From: Glandiceps talaboti
Taxonomy: Eukaryota > Hemichordata > Enteropneusta > Spengelidae
Assembly (NCBI RefSeq): GCF_964340395.1
Contig: NC_135562.1
Coordinates: 17,303,985 to 17,367,984, forward strand
Reading direction: 5' to 3'
DNA length: 64,000 bases
Shown here: piece after piece, positions 1 to 10,699 of the stretch
Layout: each line of letters starts with the position of its first letter
How positions within the stretch are numbered: the first letter of the stretch is position 1
Program-made: the position numbers and the translations under genes
Notes under the pieces: generated by a model
Databases searched by the model: none
What the model was told of the DNA's origin: nothing
What the model saw: only the letters and a program-made list of their open reading frames with translations

Positions 1-580
1 GCTTCCGACGATGTCAGGAGTGTGTCAATCTAATCATTTGGAGTTGAATTGTGCCCTTCAGTTCAGTCATTGAGATCCAAACGCAGGTCTTCATTAATAC
101 AGTGCATTCAAACACATCCAAATGGCGGAAGGAAATAACCAATACCTTTAAAACTTTCAACATAATGACAGCATATAACTCGCATTCTCATTGGTTTTGG
201 TCAACTTTAGGAGTGGGGATAGTCATGTATTAGAGAAGGAAAAGTGGCGGAGAACGCTGTCATTCAGATAAAATGTATTGCATTTGCTGATTATGAATTT
301 GGAATTCTGTTAAAAATTTAACTATACTTCAGACATTTACAAACGAACTTCAGAAATAATCTCTGACCATGTTTCACTAATTAAATACAAAGATGAAGAC
401 TAAAAGAAAACAATAACTATTCTTTGTTGTAAACATACCATATGCACATACTGTTTTCTGATGCGATCTTTAGTAATTGGTTAACATCTAATTATTGCAA
501 AATAGTTCCAATTGTGTTTATGTATTAACATATAATGAGGAGACGATAAAGATGTATTCTCCAATGAAATCTATTCCTCT
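1..580. other. Intergenic, no gene seen
   Basis: This is AT-rich sequence downstream of the M1 stop. It corresponds to 9030-10301 and 19253-20515 in the other units but lacks their TA repeat and hairpin block. No exon with splice signals or protein similarity was recognised. Confidence 0.6.
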
Positions 581-819
581 TCATTTGTAGTATTCTGTAA
601 AGTAAAAACAGGCAAACACATTTCAATTGAACAACTGATAGTGACAATTCTTCAAAATAATGCCCGATCTGTACGTATACATGGTGACAATAGAGTGCTC
701 TGTCTGTCTGTCTGTCTGTCTGTATCTTTATTTTGCTATCTTCATACCTACCTACCCACCCATTCACTCACCCATCCACCCACCTATTCTTTATCTGTCT
801 GTCTGACTGTCTGTCTGAC

Positions 820-894
<75 letters not shown>

Positions 895-2564
895 TTCTCT
901 CTCATGATAAAAACACCCCATAAATTTTACGTACCTCTTTCACAGACGAATCCTAATTTATTGTAACACTTATTGTCGTTCCATTGACCGCCGTATGACC
1001 CTTTGTAAAGACACGCACAGTTTTCTATCCCTAAATGGTTGTCCGGTTGGCCAGGTATCCAGTTTGTGTAAGTCATCTATGCATTCAACGTAAAATGAGA
1101 TGCTACGTCATGAAAAATGAATAACATAATAATTTATTTGTAGTTAGTTTCCGAATGAAAATATCTGCTATGACTTGATTGTATTAATAGTACATCTTTG
1201 CAGTATGTAAAATATTCATCATGATCTTAATGAAAAAAAATGAATTTATTGACATCTGTTTGGAGAAGAGAAAACGCCGTTACCATATCCATGCCAATAT
1301 TGTTCTGCTATATGATCACAGTAACTGAGTTAGCAACATATTTACATATATGATAATGAACTCATGCGGATATATGATCACAGTAACTGGGACAGCAACA
1401 TATTTACATATATGATAATGAACTCATGCCGATAACGTTCTGATATATGATCACACTAACTGGGATAGCAACATATTTACATGTATGTTAATAAAGTCCT
1501 ACATAGCACTTAGTCAACCGCTGTAAAAAAACACCAACAATTATTTACAGGTACTAATTATCGACAATAGGGAAATTGCAATCCAGACTGAGCATGCTCA
1601 GATGCAAAGGACTATGGGATTATCTGTGATTATTGTAATACCTTTCTGGAGCTACCGATAAATAAACCTCCCATAATGGTCAGGGTAACTATGAATTGAT
1701 TATTTGTGGTTACAAACAATGTAACAGTATCGTTTACCATACCAATTCATCAGTATTTATTATCACATTTCCTATGATGTAACATTCAACATGGCGGGTT
1801 TGCAAGTTCCCTATTCTGTATTCCCGTTTCAATTCTAACTCAACTTGTCATACTTACTTCTGAACCGTCCAACCATCTCCAGGATCCTTCCTCGTTCCTG
1901 TCAGACAATCCAATCCAAAGATCGACTCGGCTACCAAACTCTGCAATAGTAGTGGATTTAATATTACAACACAAGCAGTATAATTTACTGTTTAACAAAG
2001 TCATTTTAATTTGCCTTTTTTGAGGGGAGATTATTAAGGTGTAATTAATTCTCTTCCGGCGCGGGACAGTTTAAATATCGTTTCCCCAGACTCTCGTCTG
2101 GGTGGTCTCGTAGAGGAGCCCCCAGCGGTGAGAGTCTGGGTAACCGAGACAAATGAAGATACTGAAGAGATAGACATCAAATTAATGTTGCCATTGTATA
2201 GAAAGGATTTCTTCTTCATTTTTACGACTTTATAAACCACGTCTTCGGATTATTTATATCTCATGTAATACTGACTTCAGTCAATTGCAAGTGGTGGACC
2301 TGTCTCTGTAAATGCGAGTACCTTTCAATGAGCTTCCCGTCCATTACACCCAAAAAAACTGTAAACTCGGGTGTGCCACTCAATAAAAGAACCACTTACC
2401 TCTTAGAAATAAATCCACATCGACATCTTTAATCATCGCCAGCTTTACATTCATTACCTCGCAGACAGTTTCTGCCTCTTCGAAATTGTATAATTCGTGT
2501 TCTTTGATGAAGTAGCATTTATTCTTGACGTAATACCATCCAAAACCGCAGTTGTAATCATATG
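581..2564 (-). CDS. C-type lectin M1, partial (exons 2-5)
   Basis: Minus-strand exons read 2400-2564, 1858-1940, 935-1076 and 581-594, all with GT-AG borders in phases 1,1,0,1. Exon 2 encodes the start of a CTLD (CGFGWYYVKNKCYF, then ETVCEVM), exon 3 the segment EFGSRVDLWIGLSD, and exon 4 the carbohydrate site with QPDN, ENC, QWND and the final GFVCER. The last exon adds EYYK and a stop. By family knowledge QPD plus WND suggests Ca2+-dependent galactose-type binding by a secreted lectin. No exon 1 with a signal peptide is recognisable between 2565 and 5196, where M3 would have one, because unrelated repeat sequence occupies that place. It is probably a 5'-truncated pseudogene, or it uses an unrecognised first exon. 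Exon 2 has MNVK where M2 and M3 have MNGK. Confidence 0.8.
699..900. repeat. (CTGT)n microsatellite in last intron of M1
   Basis: Two blocks of CTGT (699-724 and 793-893) are separated by CCTACCCACC-type motifs. They lie between M1 exon 4 and exon 5; in the M1 sense the repeat reads ACAG. Units 2 and 3 carry the same structure. Confidence 0.95.
1303..1490. repeat. Minisatellite, period about 65 bp, 3 copies
   Basis: Three imperfect tandem copies of a block containing TATATGATCACAGTAACTGG, then AGCAACATATTTACATATATG. They lie in M1 intron 3. The matching sites in units 2 (about 11123-11230) and 3 (about 21408-21515) have fewer copies, so the array is unstable between duplicates. Confidence 0.8.
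2082..2152. repeat. Short hairpin repeat (MITE-like) in M1 intron 2
   Basis: Imperfect inverted arms, one with CCCCAGACTCTCG and the other with GAGAGTCTGGG, around a 25-30 base centre. The same element is at 12493-12563 and 22774-22843. A related hairpin lies upstream in units 2 and 3 (12172-12255, 22451-22534). Confidence 0.7.
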
Positions 2565-2578
2565 CTACAAAATCAAAA

Positions 2579-2830
2579 TTAATGATGGTTCAATTCGCAA
2601 AAAATGGCTGCTAGGCGGCCATATTGGATCGTATCATGAAACAAATTAAGGTGCATATGTATGCAATAGTATGTTGCCCCTGTACCAAGTTTGAAAAAAA
2701 TCGGTCCAGGCATCTCCAAGAAACGGCTCCGGGTGGACGGACGGACGGACGGAACACAATCCATAAGTCCCGTCCCAGACTTTGTGCGGCGGGGACTAAA
2801 AATCATATAAAAACACTCTCAAGTTAAATA
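2579..2830. repeat. Interspersed repeat with (GGAC)n, family not identified
   Basis: A block of about 250 bp with the core AAAAATCGGTCCAGGCATC, a GGAC tetranucleotide run and a GGGACTAAAAA tail. It is present at the same place in unit 2 (12992-13243) and absent from unit 3, where the lectin intron continues instead. It begins next to the point where M exon 1 is missing in units 1 and 2. Confidence 0.6.
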
Positions 2831-3172
2831 AAACCAGAAATGTGCGCCCTTCTTACAACTGCCGACATCGTAGCATTGTGTGAGGTTTCGCCTAGCAGAG
2901 CCCATGCCTATAATATATCTGAATGGAAATCATTTATGGACCCTAAATTTGATCACCATTGTTAACTTAATGTAGTATGTAGGATATACGTACCATATGT
3001 ACAACACAATTGCAAATTTGCTGCACGGGGTTGATGATGGGCAACATACAATTCTACATGCTAATCTCTCAAACAGTCTGTGGTTGTGGATACAAATAAT
3101 CTGGTATTCCTTGGGGTGGTGGGGAAGCTCGACATCTTTGAGCGCATTTAGGGTACAGTGCCTGTGAAAACA

Positions 3173-3297
3173 TGTGTTGTATTGTATTGTATTGTATTGT
3201 ATTGTATTGTATTGTATTGTATTGTATTGTATTGTGTTGTGTTGTGTTGTGTTGTGTTGTGTTGTATTGTATTGTATTGTGTTGTGTTGTGTTGTGC
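3173..3297. repeat. (TTGTA/TTGTG)n pentanucleotide microsatellite
   Basis: A run of TTGTA repeats changes to TTGTG, back to TTGTA and again to TTGTG. The unit 2 equivalent at 13586-13695 is shorter. Apparent long Cys/Val/Leu or Thr/Gln/His/Asn reading frames here are repeat artefacts. Confidence 0.95.
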
Positions 3298-3424
3298 ATG
3301 TCTGCGTGTGTGCTGGATAGCCTGATAACGGAGAGTATATACCCGTGTGGGGGGGGGGGGGTTACTCCCATTAATCGGGTATACGTATACGTGCCGCTCT
3401 TTGGGGTAGGGTTTTTTGCCCTTT

Positions 3425-3550
3425 GGTCTAAAATGGGTACTGTCATTTTAGAGCTAATGAGTCTAAAATGGGGTCCCCATTTTCACATTTGTTATGGAAT
3501 GGTCTAAAATGGGGTATTGGTTTTGGGTCAAAATTGGTCTAAAATGGGGT
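3425..3550. repeat. Spaced repeats of GGTCTAAAATGGGG
   Basis: The 14-base motif or close variants occurs four to five times in about 125 bp, partly in inverted form (CCCCATTTT). Unit 2 carries the same array at about 13822-13949. Function unknown. Confidence 0.75.
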
Positions 3551-5039
3551 CTGGGTTTAGCAGCATTGGTCGCACACCCCTACCAAAGCTAGCCAGGGGT
3601 ACCCCCCCAACCCCCGGACTATATATAACACTCGAGTCGAAGAGAGTAACATGATAAGGTGTCTTCCGGTGGACAAAATAAGGACACCTGATAACACATC
3701 TTTACCTTCAAAGAGGCATCCTGTTTACATATCTGAAAACAATTTAAACTGTTACAGTAAATACAATTTAGCGGAAGTATATTTGACCTCATCCGGTCCT
3801 TGTTGTTGACTAGTGGGTCATCACATCAGATTGCCCTGAGGGACGATCGACACAATGCCGTACAAGCTGAACCAATGAACATCGTTCGTTTAGGTCAAGA
3901 CCCCTCCCCAAAACGAACGCTCACAAGTGCGACATCAAGCATTTATGTATGATTTAAACTATGATGAAAACTGTAGCGGTCACACCACTATGATCGATGT
4001 AATGTAAACACATGATTGAACACACATTCAAATACAACCAGAAACTCAGCACTATATCTCACATAGGAGTAAATATTTTTTTAATCAATTTATCAACATC
4101 TCAGTAGTAATGACAAAAGTTGTAATCATTGCTGGAGTGAACGGTTTCCGTCGAAATCTGGTTTAATAGAAGTGCGAAAACGAAGTTCGGCGAAATCGCA
4201 TTGACGCCAGACCCGCTAACTAAACGAACGAAGTTCTCTTACTGAGCTTGTGTATTTGATTGAAGTACGATGCAATGGGGGTATATGGGGTCATACGATT
4301 TGTCAATAGAAAAGATGAAAACACGACGCAATCCTCTCAAAGTTCATTTAAATACAATGGTTGGCAACAATTTTGAACAAATGTTATTCTGCTGGTTTTA
4401 TATTTTACATACAGCTAATAATTTATTAAACTCAATCGAATGTGTCATATGTCTAATTGGTAATAATTTTACAACTCTGATTTCAACTACGCGGGTTATT
4501 TACATGCTATTACTAGATATATATTTAATGTGTATGATTTTGTGGTATTTTGAGGTAAATAAATGCCCACTCACAAGTTAGTTGTTTATTTGTCACTAGC
4601 TTGTTTTCAATGTACATATCTATATTACACAGTCCATTATCCTACTAAAGTATCCGGTGTAAAGTCTAAGTATAAGCTTAATGATTTCCAGTCAATTTGT
4701 AACGAATGGATATGGTGGCGCAGTAAAGTAGATTTGTATAGTATGCCTTTTAATTAGTCAATGTTTCTCAAAATAACACCTTAAAATGTCAGAAGGAAAC
4801 AGTGAAATATTTTATTTATTAAAAAGTACCGAATTTCAGCAATGGAAGATACTGTAGATTCAAGTACGAGCTGCGTGTGGTGGGTCACCATCACTGATGA
4901 CGAAATGATTTCTAATCATGTCGCAGAGGGCGTAACTCAATCACGAGATTAAAGAAATGTATGGTCGGTCCGGCCATGAATTATCTCGACTGCCTTACAT
5001 TAATAACCTGTTATCAATGTTTGTTGTCTATTCTATTCT

Positions 5040-5079
5040 ATGCAAATGTTCACATCCTGTAGGTATTCATCTATTTAAG
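5040..5079 (+). promoter_or_regulatory. Putative core promoter of P1 (octamer plus TATA-like)
   Basis: ATGCAAAT (5040-5047) is followed 24 bases later by TATTTAAG (5072-5079), 117 bases upstream of the P1 start codon. The same pair with the same spacing precedes P2. The octamer is a known POU-factor motif and TATTTAAG a TATA variant; use as a promoter is inferred. Confidence 0.45.
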
Positions 5080-5196
5080 GGGTACTTCTGTGCAAGTCAC
5101 TCCAAAAGCGATCAGACTATCGACAGACAAGCTACCAGTGTCAAATCTCAACGTTTCCCTCGAGCGATTGAAAACACAAATCATCTTGACCACACC

Positions 5197-7628
5197 ATGT
5201 TGAACATGAATCTACTGAAAAATGGGATGCGATGTTTTGCTGTCATCGCTTCGTTCTTGGTATATAGCAGCGTTTGTGAACCGAATACAGGAGACTGTGT
5301 GACGAGAGAAATCCAGAATCACAATTATTATGAAACAGGTTTGTCAAGTCCTCTCTACATGCTCATTAGCTTATGATACATAAGGATATATGAATGTATT
5401 GACTAGAAAATATTTGTAAATCAAAACTATACTCTCCACTTTTGCAAACAGTTATAATTCTATATGAATGTTAAAATCCAGCATAAATGTTAGTATACAG
5501 CAATATAATAATTGAAAACTGGTAAATTTGAGCAATTAATTTCAAACTATAGTTTTACATATATGCTATGCCATGGTTACCAGTGAAGCTTAAACGTGTT
5601 TCAGCTAGTAAAATAACATACATGCATTGATATAAAATTTGTCTCGTGAAATATCAATTTTTAAAACCTTCATTGCTTTGCTTAACAGATTCATTGAAGT
5701 GAATGTTCTATTATTTTTATTATTTAAACTCTTTTTACAGCCTGTGGTTTTGGTTGGTATTATTTCAAGAATAAGTGCTACTTCATCAAAGAATCTGAAT
5801 TTTACACTTATAATGAGGCAGAAACTCTTTGCCAAGGAATGGATTCGCAACTTGTTACCATTAACGATGCTGATTTGGACCTGTTCCTTCGAGGTCAGTA
5901 ATAGACATACCCCCCCCCCCCCACCACACACACACACACAGTATCAATATATACCTAAAGACCAACTTCCTTATAAACCATATAAATGTTAAGACTTTTT
6001 CAAATTTTGCCTTTTGAAATGTTAAAAATAATTAATCATATACACTGGATATAATCGTGAATTCCAATTAGTTGACTATGTGTTGCTAATTCCATGGGTC
6101 CAATTTTAATTCTTCTTTTTTTTCAAATTATTAAATCGGAGTCAAGTATTCGGAGACCATATTGAATAACGGTAGGGTTTTGTTTACATGGCCTCCATTT
6201 TAAGCATTGACCGTTTTATTTTATTTCTATGGACCAAGGGTTCAAACTATTCTTGAACAAGCAAAGTATTTTTTTGATTTCCTGGGTTCATATTTCACTA
6301 GCATTTGAGCTACATATTATAAACATTTGATAGAGTATAAATTAAAAGTCTATACTTTTTTTTTATTGGTAACTTCAGTTATTTACAATATAAGTTGCTC
6401 TTGTTTTACATAATAAGATGGTGTATTGTTATCCATTTGTTACAGTGCCTTTCAAGTTTGTCTTTGTTAACAGCTATAATATACTCACAGTGATAATTGT
6501 ATTTCACATGGTTCAAGTATAGTGCAAAGTGCGGTTTCAAGTTTTTCATCTTCATAGAGTAAATGTGTCTCGTACACCCTACCATTCGTTGTGTCTATAG
6601 ACACTAAAACGAGAGTATTCCAATTCAAATTGCTGCATCACATTCTGTTCACAAATTATGATTTGAAGAGAAGGGGAATGCAGATCTCTCCAGCTTGCAC
6701 TTTTTGTGAAAGAGATGATGAATCTTTAAGGCACTTATTCCACTCATGTAATGAAACTCAAAAGTTTTGGTAAAAGTCTATACTTTGTGTAATAATAAAA
6801 TACACTGATGACTCATACTAAAATTTGAATTACAAAAAAATGCATACTAATTTGGCATCTTGAAGTTATTAAACATGGTTTCTGAAATACATGTAGATGT
6901 ATTACCTACACTGTGTTCCACTGACAGAATTTGGTAACCGCACTTCTCTCTGGACTGGACTGACTGATAGAGATGTAGAGGGCGCCTTTCGTTGGGCAGA
7001 TGACTCATTGGTAAGTATTATTTTAAAACAATTACTTAAGTTATCTTGATACAACTCTTTTAAATATTTAATTTGAACACAGTGTAAATTAAATTCAACT
7101 ACTCCAACCACGGACTCTGAAAATAAACTAAATGACAAAAAAGTTGAACCAGTGGAGGTAAGTGTTTTAAAAACGGTAAAAGCATAGAACTATGTCATTG
7201 TCACTGAAAATATGATCGATTCCGAGGTAAAATATGATCATTTCCAGAAAATGAGAAACTGTATTCCTGTTTGTGATAAGGACATTCGTAGCATTACAAT
7301 AAATGTATTGATCAGTGATTGATTGATTGATTGAAACAGACATCGTCATAACCACATTGCAGTAAATATAAGATCATCATTATGGCTGATTTTGTAATGA
7401 TAACATTTTTAAGTCATTGATAACAGCTAGAAAAATGACAGTCACCATGCAAAAACGTAACTCACGTAAACTGGAACCGATTGTTCTAGATAACGTATTC
7501 AAACTGGAGTGGCAATCAGCCAGACAACGGTGCAGGAATAGAAGACTGTGTGCAACTGAGAAGGCAATATGGTGGTAACTGGAATGACCAGCCATGTGAG
7601 ACAAAGTGTGGCTTTGTATGTCAGAAAG
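5197..7628 (+). CDS. C-type lectin P1, terminal exon missing
   Basis: Exons are 5197-5338 (signal peptide with core CFAVIASFLVYSSVC), 5741-5893 (CGFGWYYFKNKCYF, ETLCQGMDS), 6928-7010 (EFGNRTSLWTGLTD) and 7490-7628 (NWSGNQPDNG, EDC, NWND, CGFVCQK). Borders are GT-AG with phases 1,1,0,1. The product would be a secreted single-CTLD protein of about 172 residues with galactose-type QPD and WND motifs. The small fifth exon present in P2, P3 and P4 is absent: unit 1 jumps from the microsatellite to sequence equivalent to 18630. Reading on into intron 4 adds only GLYIMSQF before a stop, so the whole CTLD could still be made. A LINE is inserted in intron 2. The start was chosen as the first ATG next to the hydrophobic core. 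Confidence 0.82.
6344..6786 (-). mobile_element. Twin-primed (5'-inverted) L1/Tx1-like LINE insertion
   Basis: A 15-bp direct repeat, AAAAGTCTATACTTT, flanks the insert (6344-6358 and 6772-6786); unit 2 has one copy near 16723, the empty site. On the minus strand the left part encodes the extreme ORF2 C-terminus (HFALYLNHVKYN, then NKDKLERHCNKW and a stop) and ends in an A-rich tail (T run near 6356-6364). The right part (about 6590-6771) is in the opposite orientation and encodes a zinc-knuckle segment of LINE reverse transcriptases (CTFCERDDESLRHLFHSC). A 3' piece with tail plus an inverted 5' piece is what twin priming produces. The inner junction lies roughly at 6555-6590. Confidence 0.8.
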
Positions 7629-7659
7629 GTTTGTATATTATGTCACAGTTCTAAACTAC

Positions 7660-7772
7660 GTATGTATGTATGTATGTATGTATGTATGTATGTATGTATG
7701 TATGTATGTATGTATGTATGTATGTATGTATGTATGTATGTCTCATGTCTGTCTGTCTGTCTGTCTGTCTGT

Positions 7773-7803
<31 letters not shown>

Positions 7804-7884
7804 CATGTATGTATGTATGTATGTATGTATGTATGTATGTATGTATGTATGTATGTATGTATGTATGTATGTATGTATGTCTCA

Positions 7885-7933
<49 letters not shown>

Positions 7934-7971
7934 GCCTGCCTGCCTGCATGCATGCATATATGTATGCATGC

Positions 7972-8004
<33 letters not shown>

Positions 8005-8165
8005 TGTATGTATGTATGTATGTATGTCCGTTGGTATGTATGTATGTATGTATGTATGTATGTATGTATGTATGTATGTATGTATGTATGTGTATGTATG
8101 TATGTATGTATGTATGTATGTATGTATGTATGTATGCATGTATGTATGTATGTATGTATGTCTCA

Positions 8166-8218
<53 letters not shown>

Positions 8219-8332
8219 GCCTGCCTGCCTGCCTGCCTGTATGTATGTATGTATGTATGTATGTATGTATGTATGTATGTATGTATGTATGTATGCATGT
8301 ATGTATGTATGTATGTATGTATGTATGTCTCA

Positions 8333-8365
<33 letters not shown>

Positions 8366-8392
8366 GCCTGCCTGCCTGCATGCATATATGTC
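7660..8392. repeat. Compound (GTAT)n/(GTCT)n/(GCCT)n microsatellite after P1
   Basis: About 730 bp of alternating GTAT, GTCT and GCCT blocks, with the order GTAT, a CATGTCT hinge, GTCT, GCCT repeated several times as a higher-order unit. It begins 31 bases after the P1 exon 4 donor. Open frames rich in MYVC or TYIH come only from the repeat. Confidence 0.95.
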
Positions 8393-9029
8393 GTTAACAT
8401 TACGTTTAATATGGCCTTTTAGTTTTTATCAGAAAGTACAAATGGGCTCATAGTTTCTGAGAATAGCTTCACACTTATAGGTAGTTCTGTGAATATAACT
8501 TGCTTTTTTCCTATCATTTCCTTTCCGATTAATATGTTGAGGTAAAGGAATTGCTTTACTGTAATTATTTTTCAGTCTGAACATTTTGGAACTAATTGTT
8601 GAACAAACGTTTAATCTATTTTGAGAATAATGATGGAATCGGTGCATCTCAACTTTTATGTCGATGTTATTTGATCTTTAGGTTGGTAATTTTGACTTTT
8701 TATTTTGATATCAGAGGTTTATTTCTGACAGGAGTTTTGACTCTAATATCCTAAATCAAGTACTCACATGTTATTCTTGATTATCATGTTAATATTAATA
8801 AATCATCTCAAATTTTAATATTTTGTAAACGCGTAATTTAACTTTGACGGTGACGTGTATGTGTGCTAGTATGATTGATGACAAGTTGATTTTCCATAAA
8901 TGCACTATTTGGGAGCCTTGAATTAATTGACAGCTGTGGTGTGAGGAGAGGAGTGGGTCTCACAGATGTACACTGGAGCAGTTGGGTAAGATATTAGGGA
9001 TAATGATGTTGTGGAGATGTTGAGCTCGC
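8393..9029. other. 3' flank of P1, no gene seen
   Basis: AT-rich sequence equivalent to 18631-19252 of unit 2. No exon recognised. The absence of the segment equivalent to 18433-18629 removes the P1 terminal exon. Confidence 0.7.
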
Positions 9030-9482
9030 TTCCGACGATGTCAGGAGTCTGCCATCATTTGGAGTTGAATTGTGGCTTTCAGTTCAGTCATTGAGATCCA
9101 AACGCAGGTACCCGTATTCATTAATACAGTGCCTTCAAACACATCCACATGGCGGTAGTAGTAGGAAATAAACAATACCTTTAAACATAATGACAGCATA
9201 TAACTCGCATTCTCATTGGTTTTGGTCAACTTTAAGAGGGGATAGTCATGTGTTAGAGATGGAAAATTGGCGGAGGGCTACTTTTTACCATGACGGAGTC
9301 GGGAGAGCGTTACATTTTACGCAACTGCCCGAGCCTGATCTCTCCCCCACCCTTGTAATTACTTCAGGCTCCCTTTGGGCTCTTTGTATAGATAAACACA
9401 GTATAACAAAATCCATATGAAGAACTGCCACCTTATGTTTTTGGAGAGTCACTCACTCTACCACGTACGATTGTCTACCGGT

Positions 9483-9486
<4 letters not shown>

Positions 9487-9579
<93 letters not shown>

Positions 9580-9590
9580 ATATATATATA
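9487..9590. repeat. (TA)n microsatellite
   Basis: About 100 bp of TA dinucleotides directly left of the long hairpin. Unit 3 has the same at 19711-19773. Unit 1 lacks this part altogether. Confidence 0.95.
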
Positions 9591-9684
9591 AATGAGTGAA
9601 AAAAGAAGGTGACTTGGTTACTTGTTACATGCGTGGAGTATCGATGTAACGAGTAACCAAGTCACCTTCTTTTTTTCATTCATT
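9591..9684. repeat. Long near-perfect hairpin (about 37-bp stem)
   Basis: The left arm starts AATGAGTGAAAAAAGAAGG and runs through TGACTTGGTTACTTGTTACAT; the right arm is its complement, with a loop of about 13 bases (GCGTGGAGTATCG). Only the lengths of the T runs and one base pair differ. Unit 3 holds a second copy. It may be a foldback MITE inserted in a TA run, or a source of structured RNA; no gene is associated. Confidence 0.8.
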
Positions 9685-9740
9685 CAAGTTCTACATCCGT
9701 ATCGAGCACTTTACACCAGAAGATTTGGATATATATACTT

Positions 9741-9787
<47 letters not shown>

Positions 9788-10301
9788 TGCGTGTTTTGTT
9801 TGGCTGCTGATATAGACTTACTTGTTGCATTATCGTCACGTGATAGATTGTCAACCAATACCACATGATTTGTTCCTCTAAATACAACTATGCTGGGGTT
9901 TTTTTTTCTGATGTTTCACTACAGTATATCGTGTTCTGCATATTTCAATCGCCATCATACCGTCAAACCCTCTTTTCCAAGTTATTTTTACCTCCAGAAA
10001 GCCGTCATTCAGATAAATTGTATTGCATTTGCTGATAATGAATTTGTTACAAACTAACTTTAGAAATCATCTCTGACCATGTTTCACTAATTAAATACAA
10101 AGATGAAGACTAAAAGAAAACAATAACCATTCTTTGTTGTTAACATACCATATGTGCACATACTGTTTTCTGATGCGATCTTTAGTAATTGGTTAATATC
10201 TAATTATTGCAAAATAGTTCCAATTGAATTGTGTTTATAAATGTATTAACATATAATGGGGAGATGGTAAAGTTGTATTCTCCAATGAAATCTATTTCTC
10301 T
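9685..10301. other. Intergenic, (GT)n and AT-rich sequence
   Basis: Contains a GT dinucleotide run at about 9744-9785 and otherwise unremarkable sequence. Unit 3 has a GA/GT run at the same place (about 19947-19978). No gene recognised. Confidence 0.6.
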
Positions 10302-10622
10302 TCATTTATAGTATTCTGTAAAGTAAAAACAGGAAAACACATTTCAATTGAACAACTGATAGTGACAATTCTTCAAAATAATGCCCGATCTGTACGTATA
10401 CATGGTAACGATAGAGTGCTCTGTCTGTCTGTCTGTATGTCTATCTGTCTGTCTTTCTGTTTATTTTTCTATCTTCGTACCTACCTACCCACCCATTCAC
10501 CCATCCACCCATTTATTATTATCCACCCATTTACAATAGAGTGCTCTGTCTGTCTGTCTGTCTTCTTCGTACCTACCTACCTACCTACCCACCCATTCAC
10601 TCACCCATTCACCCACCTATTC

Positions 10623-10699
<77 letters not shown>

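Larger units (their letters stand above)
2831..5039. other. Divergent intergenic region of unit 1
   Basis: No gene recognised. It contains a TTGTA microsatellite, a repeated GGTCTAAAATGGGG motif, and AT-rich sequence leading to the P1 promoter. Unit 2 has the same contents at 13244-15413. Confidence 0.6.
1..9029. repeat. Tandem segmental duplication, unit 1
   Basis: The sequence from position 1 matches 9030 onward and 19253 onward; all three begin with the same block around CGCTTCCGACGATGTCAGG. Unit 1 carries lectin genes M1 (minus) and P1 (plus). Compared with unit 2 it lacks about 760 bp near position 243 (TA repeat plus hairpin), about 45 bp near 1252, about 675 bp near 2055, and about 200 bp after 8392 that includes the last P exon. 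It has extra a LINE insertion at 6359-6771. The left limit of the unit is not visible because the window begins here. Confidence 0.9.

Noticed and set aside
3069-3507. Frames of Cys/Val/Leu (plus) and Thr/Gln/His/Asn (minus) across the TTGTA repeat
   Set aside because: Repeat translation. The minus frame continues into ALYPKCAQRCRASPPPQG after a TTTTCACAG acceptor-like site, but nothing links it to a gene.
2565-5196. Search for a signal-peptide exon for M1 on the minus strand (and 12978-15570 for M2)
   Set aside because: No ATG followed by a hydrophobic stretch and a phase-1 donor was found, so no exon 1 was annotated.
7569-8453. Long overlapping open frames rich in Met-Tyr-Val-Cys or Tyr-Ile-His on both strands
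   Set aside because: They exist only because GTAT, GTCT and GCCT tetranucleotide runs lack stops; the same happens at 17853-18478, 20568-21018, 42018-42342, 43044-43400 and 52252-52665.
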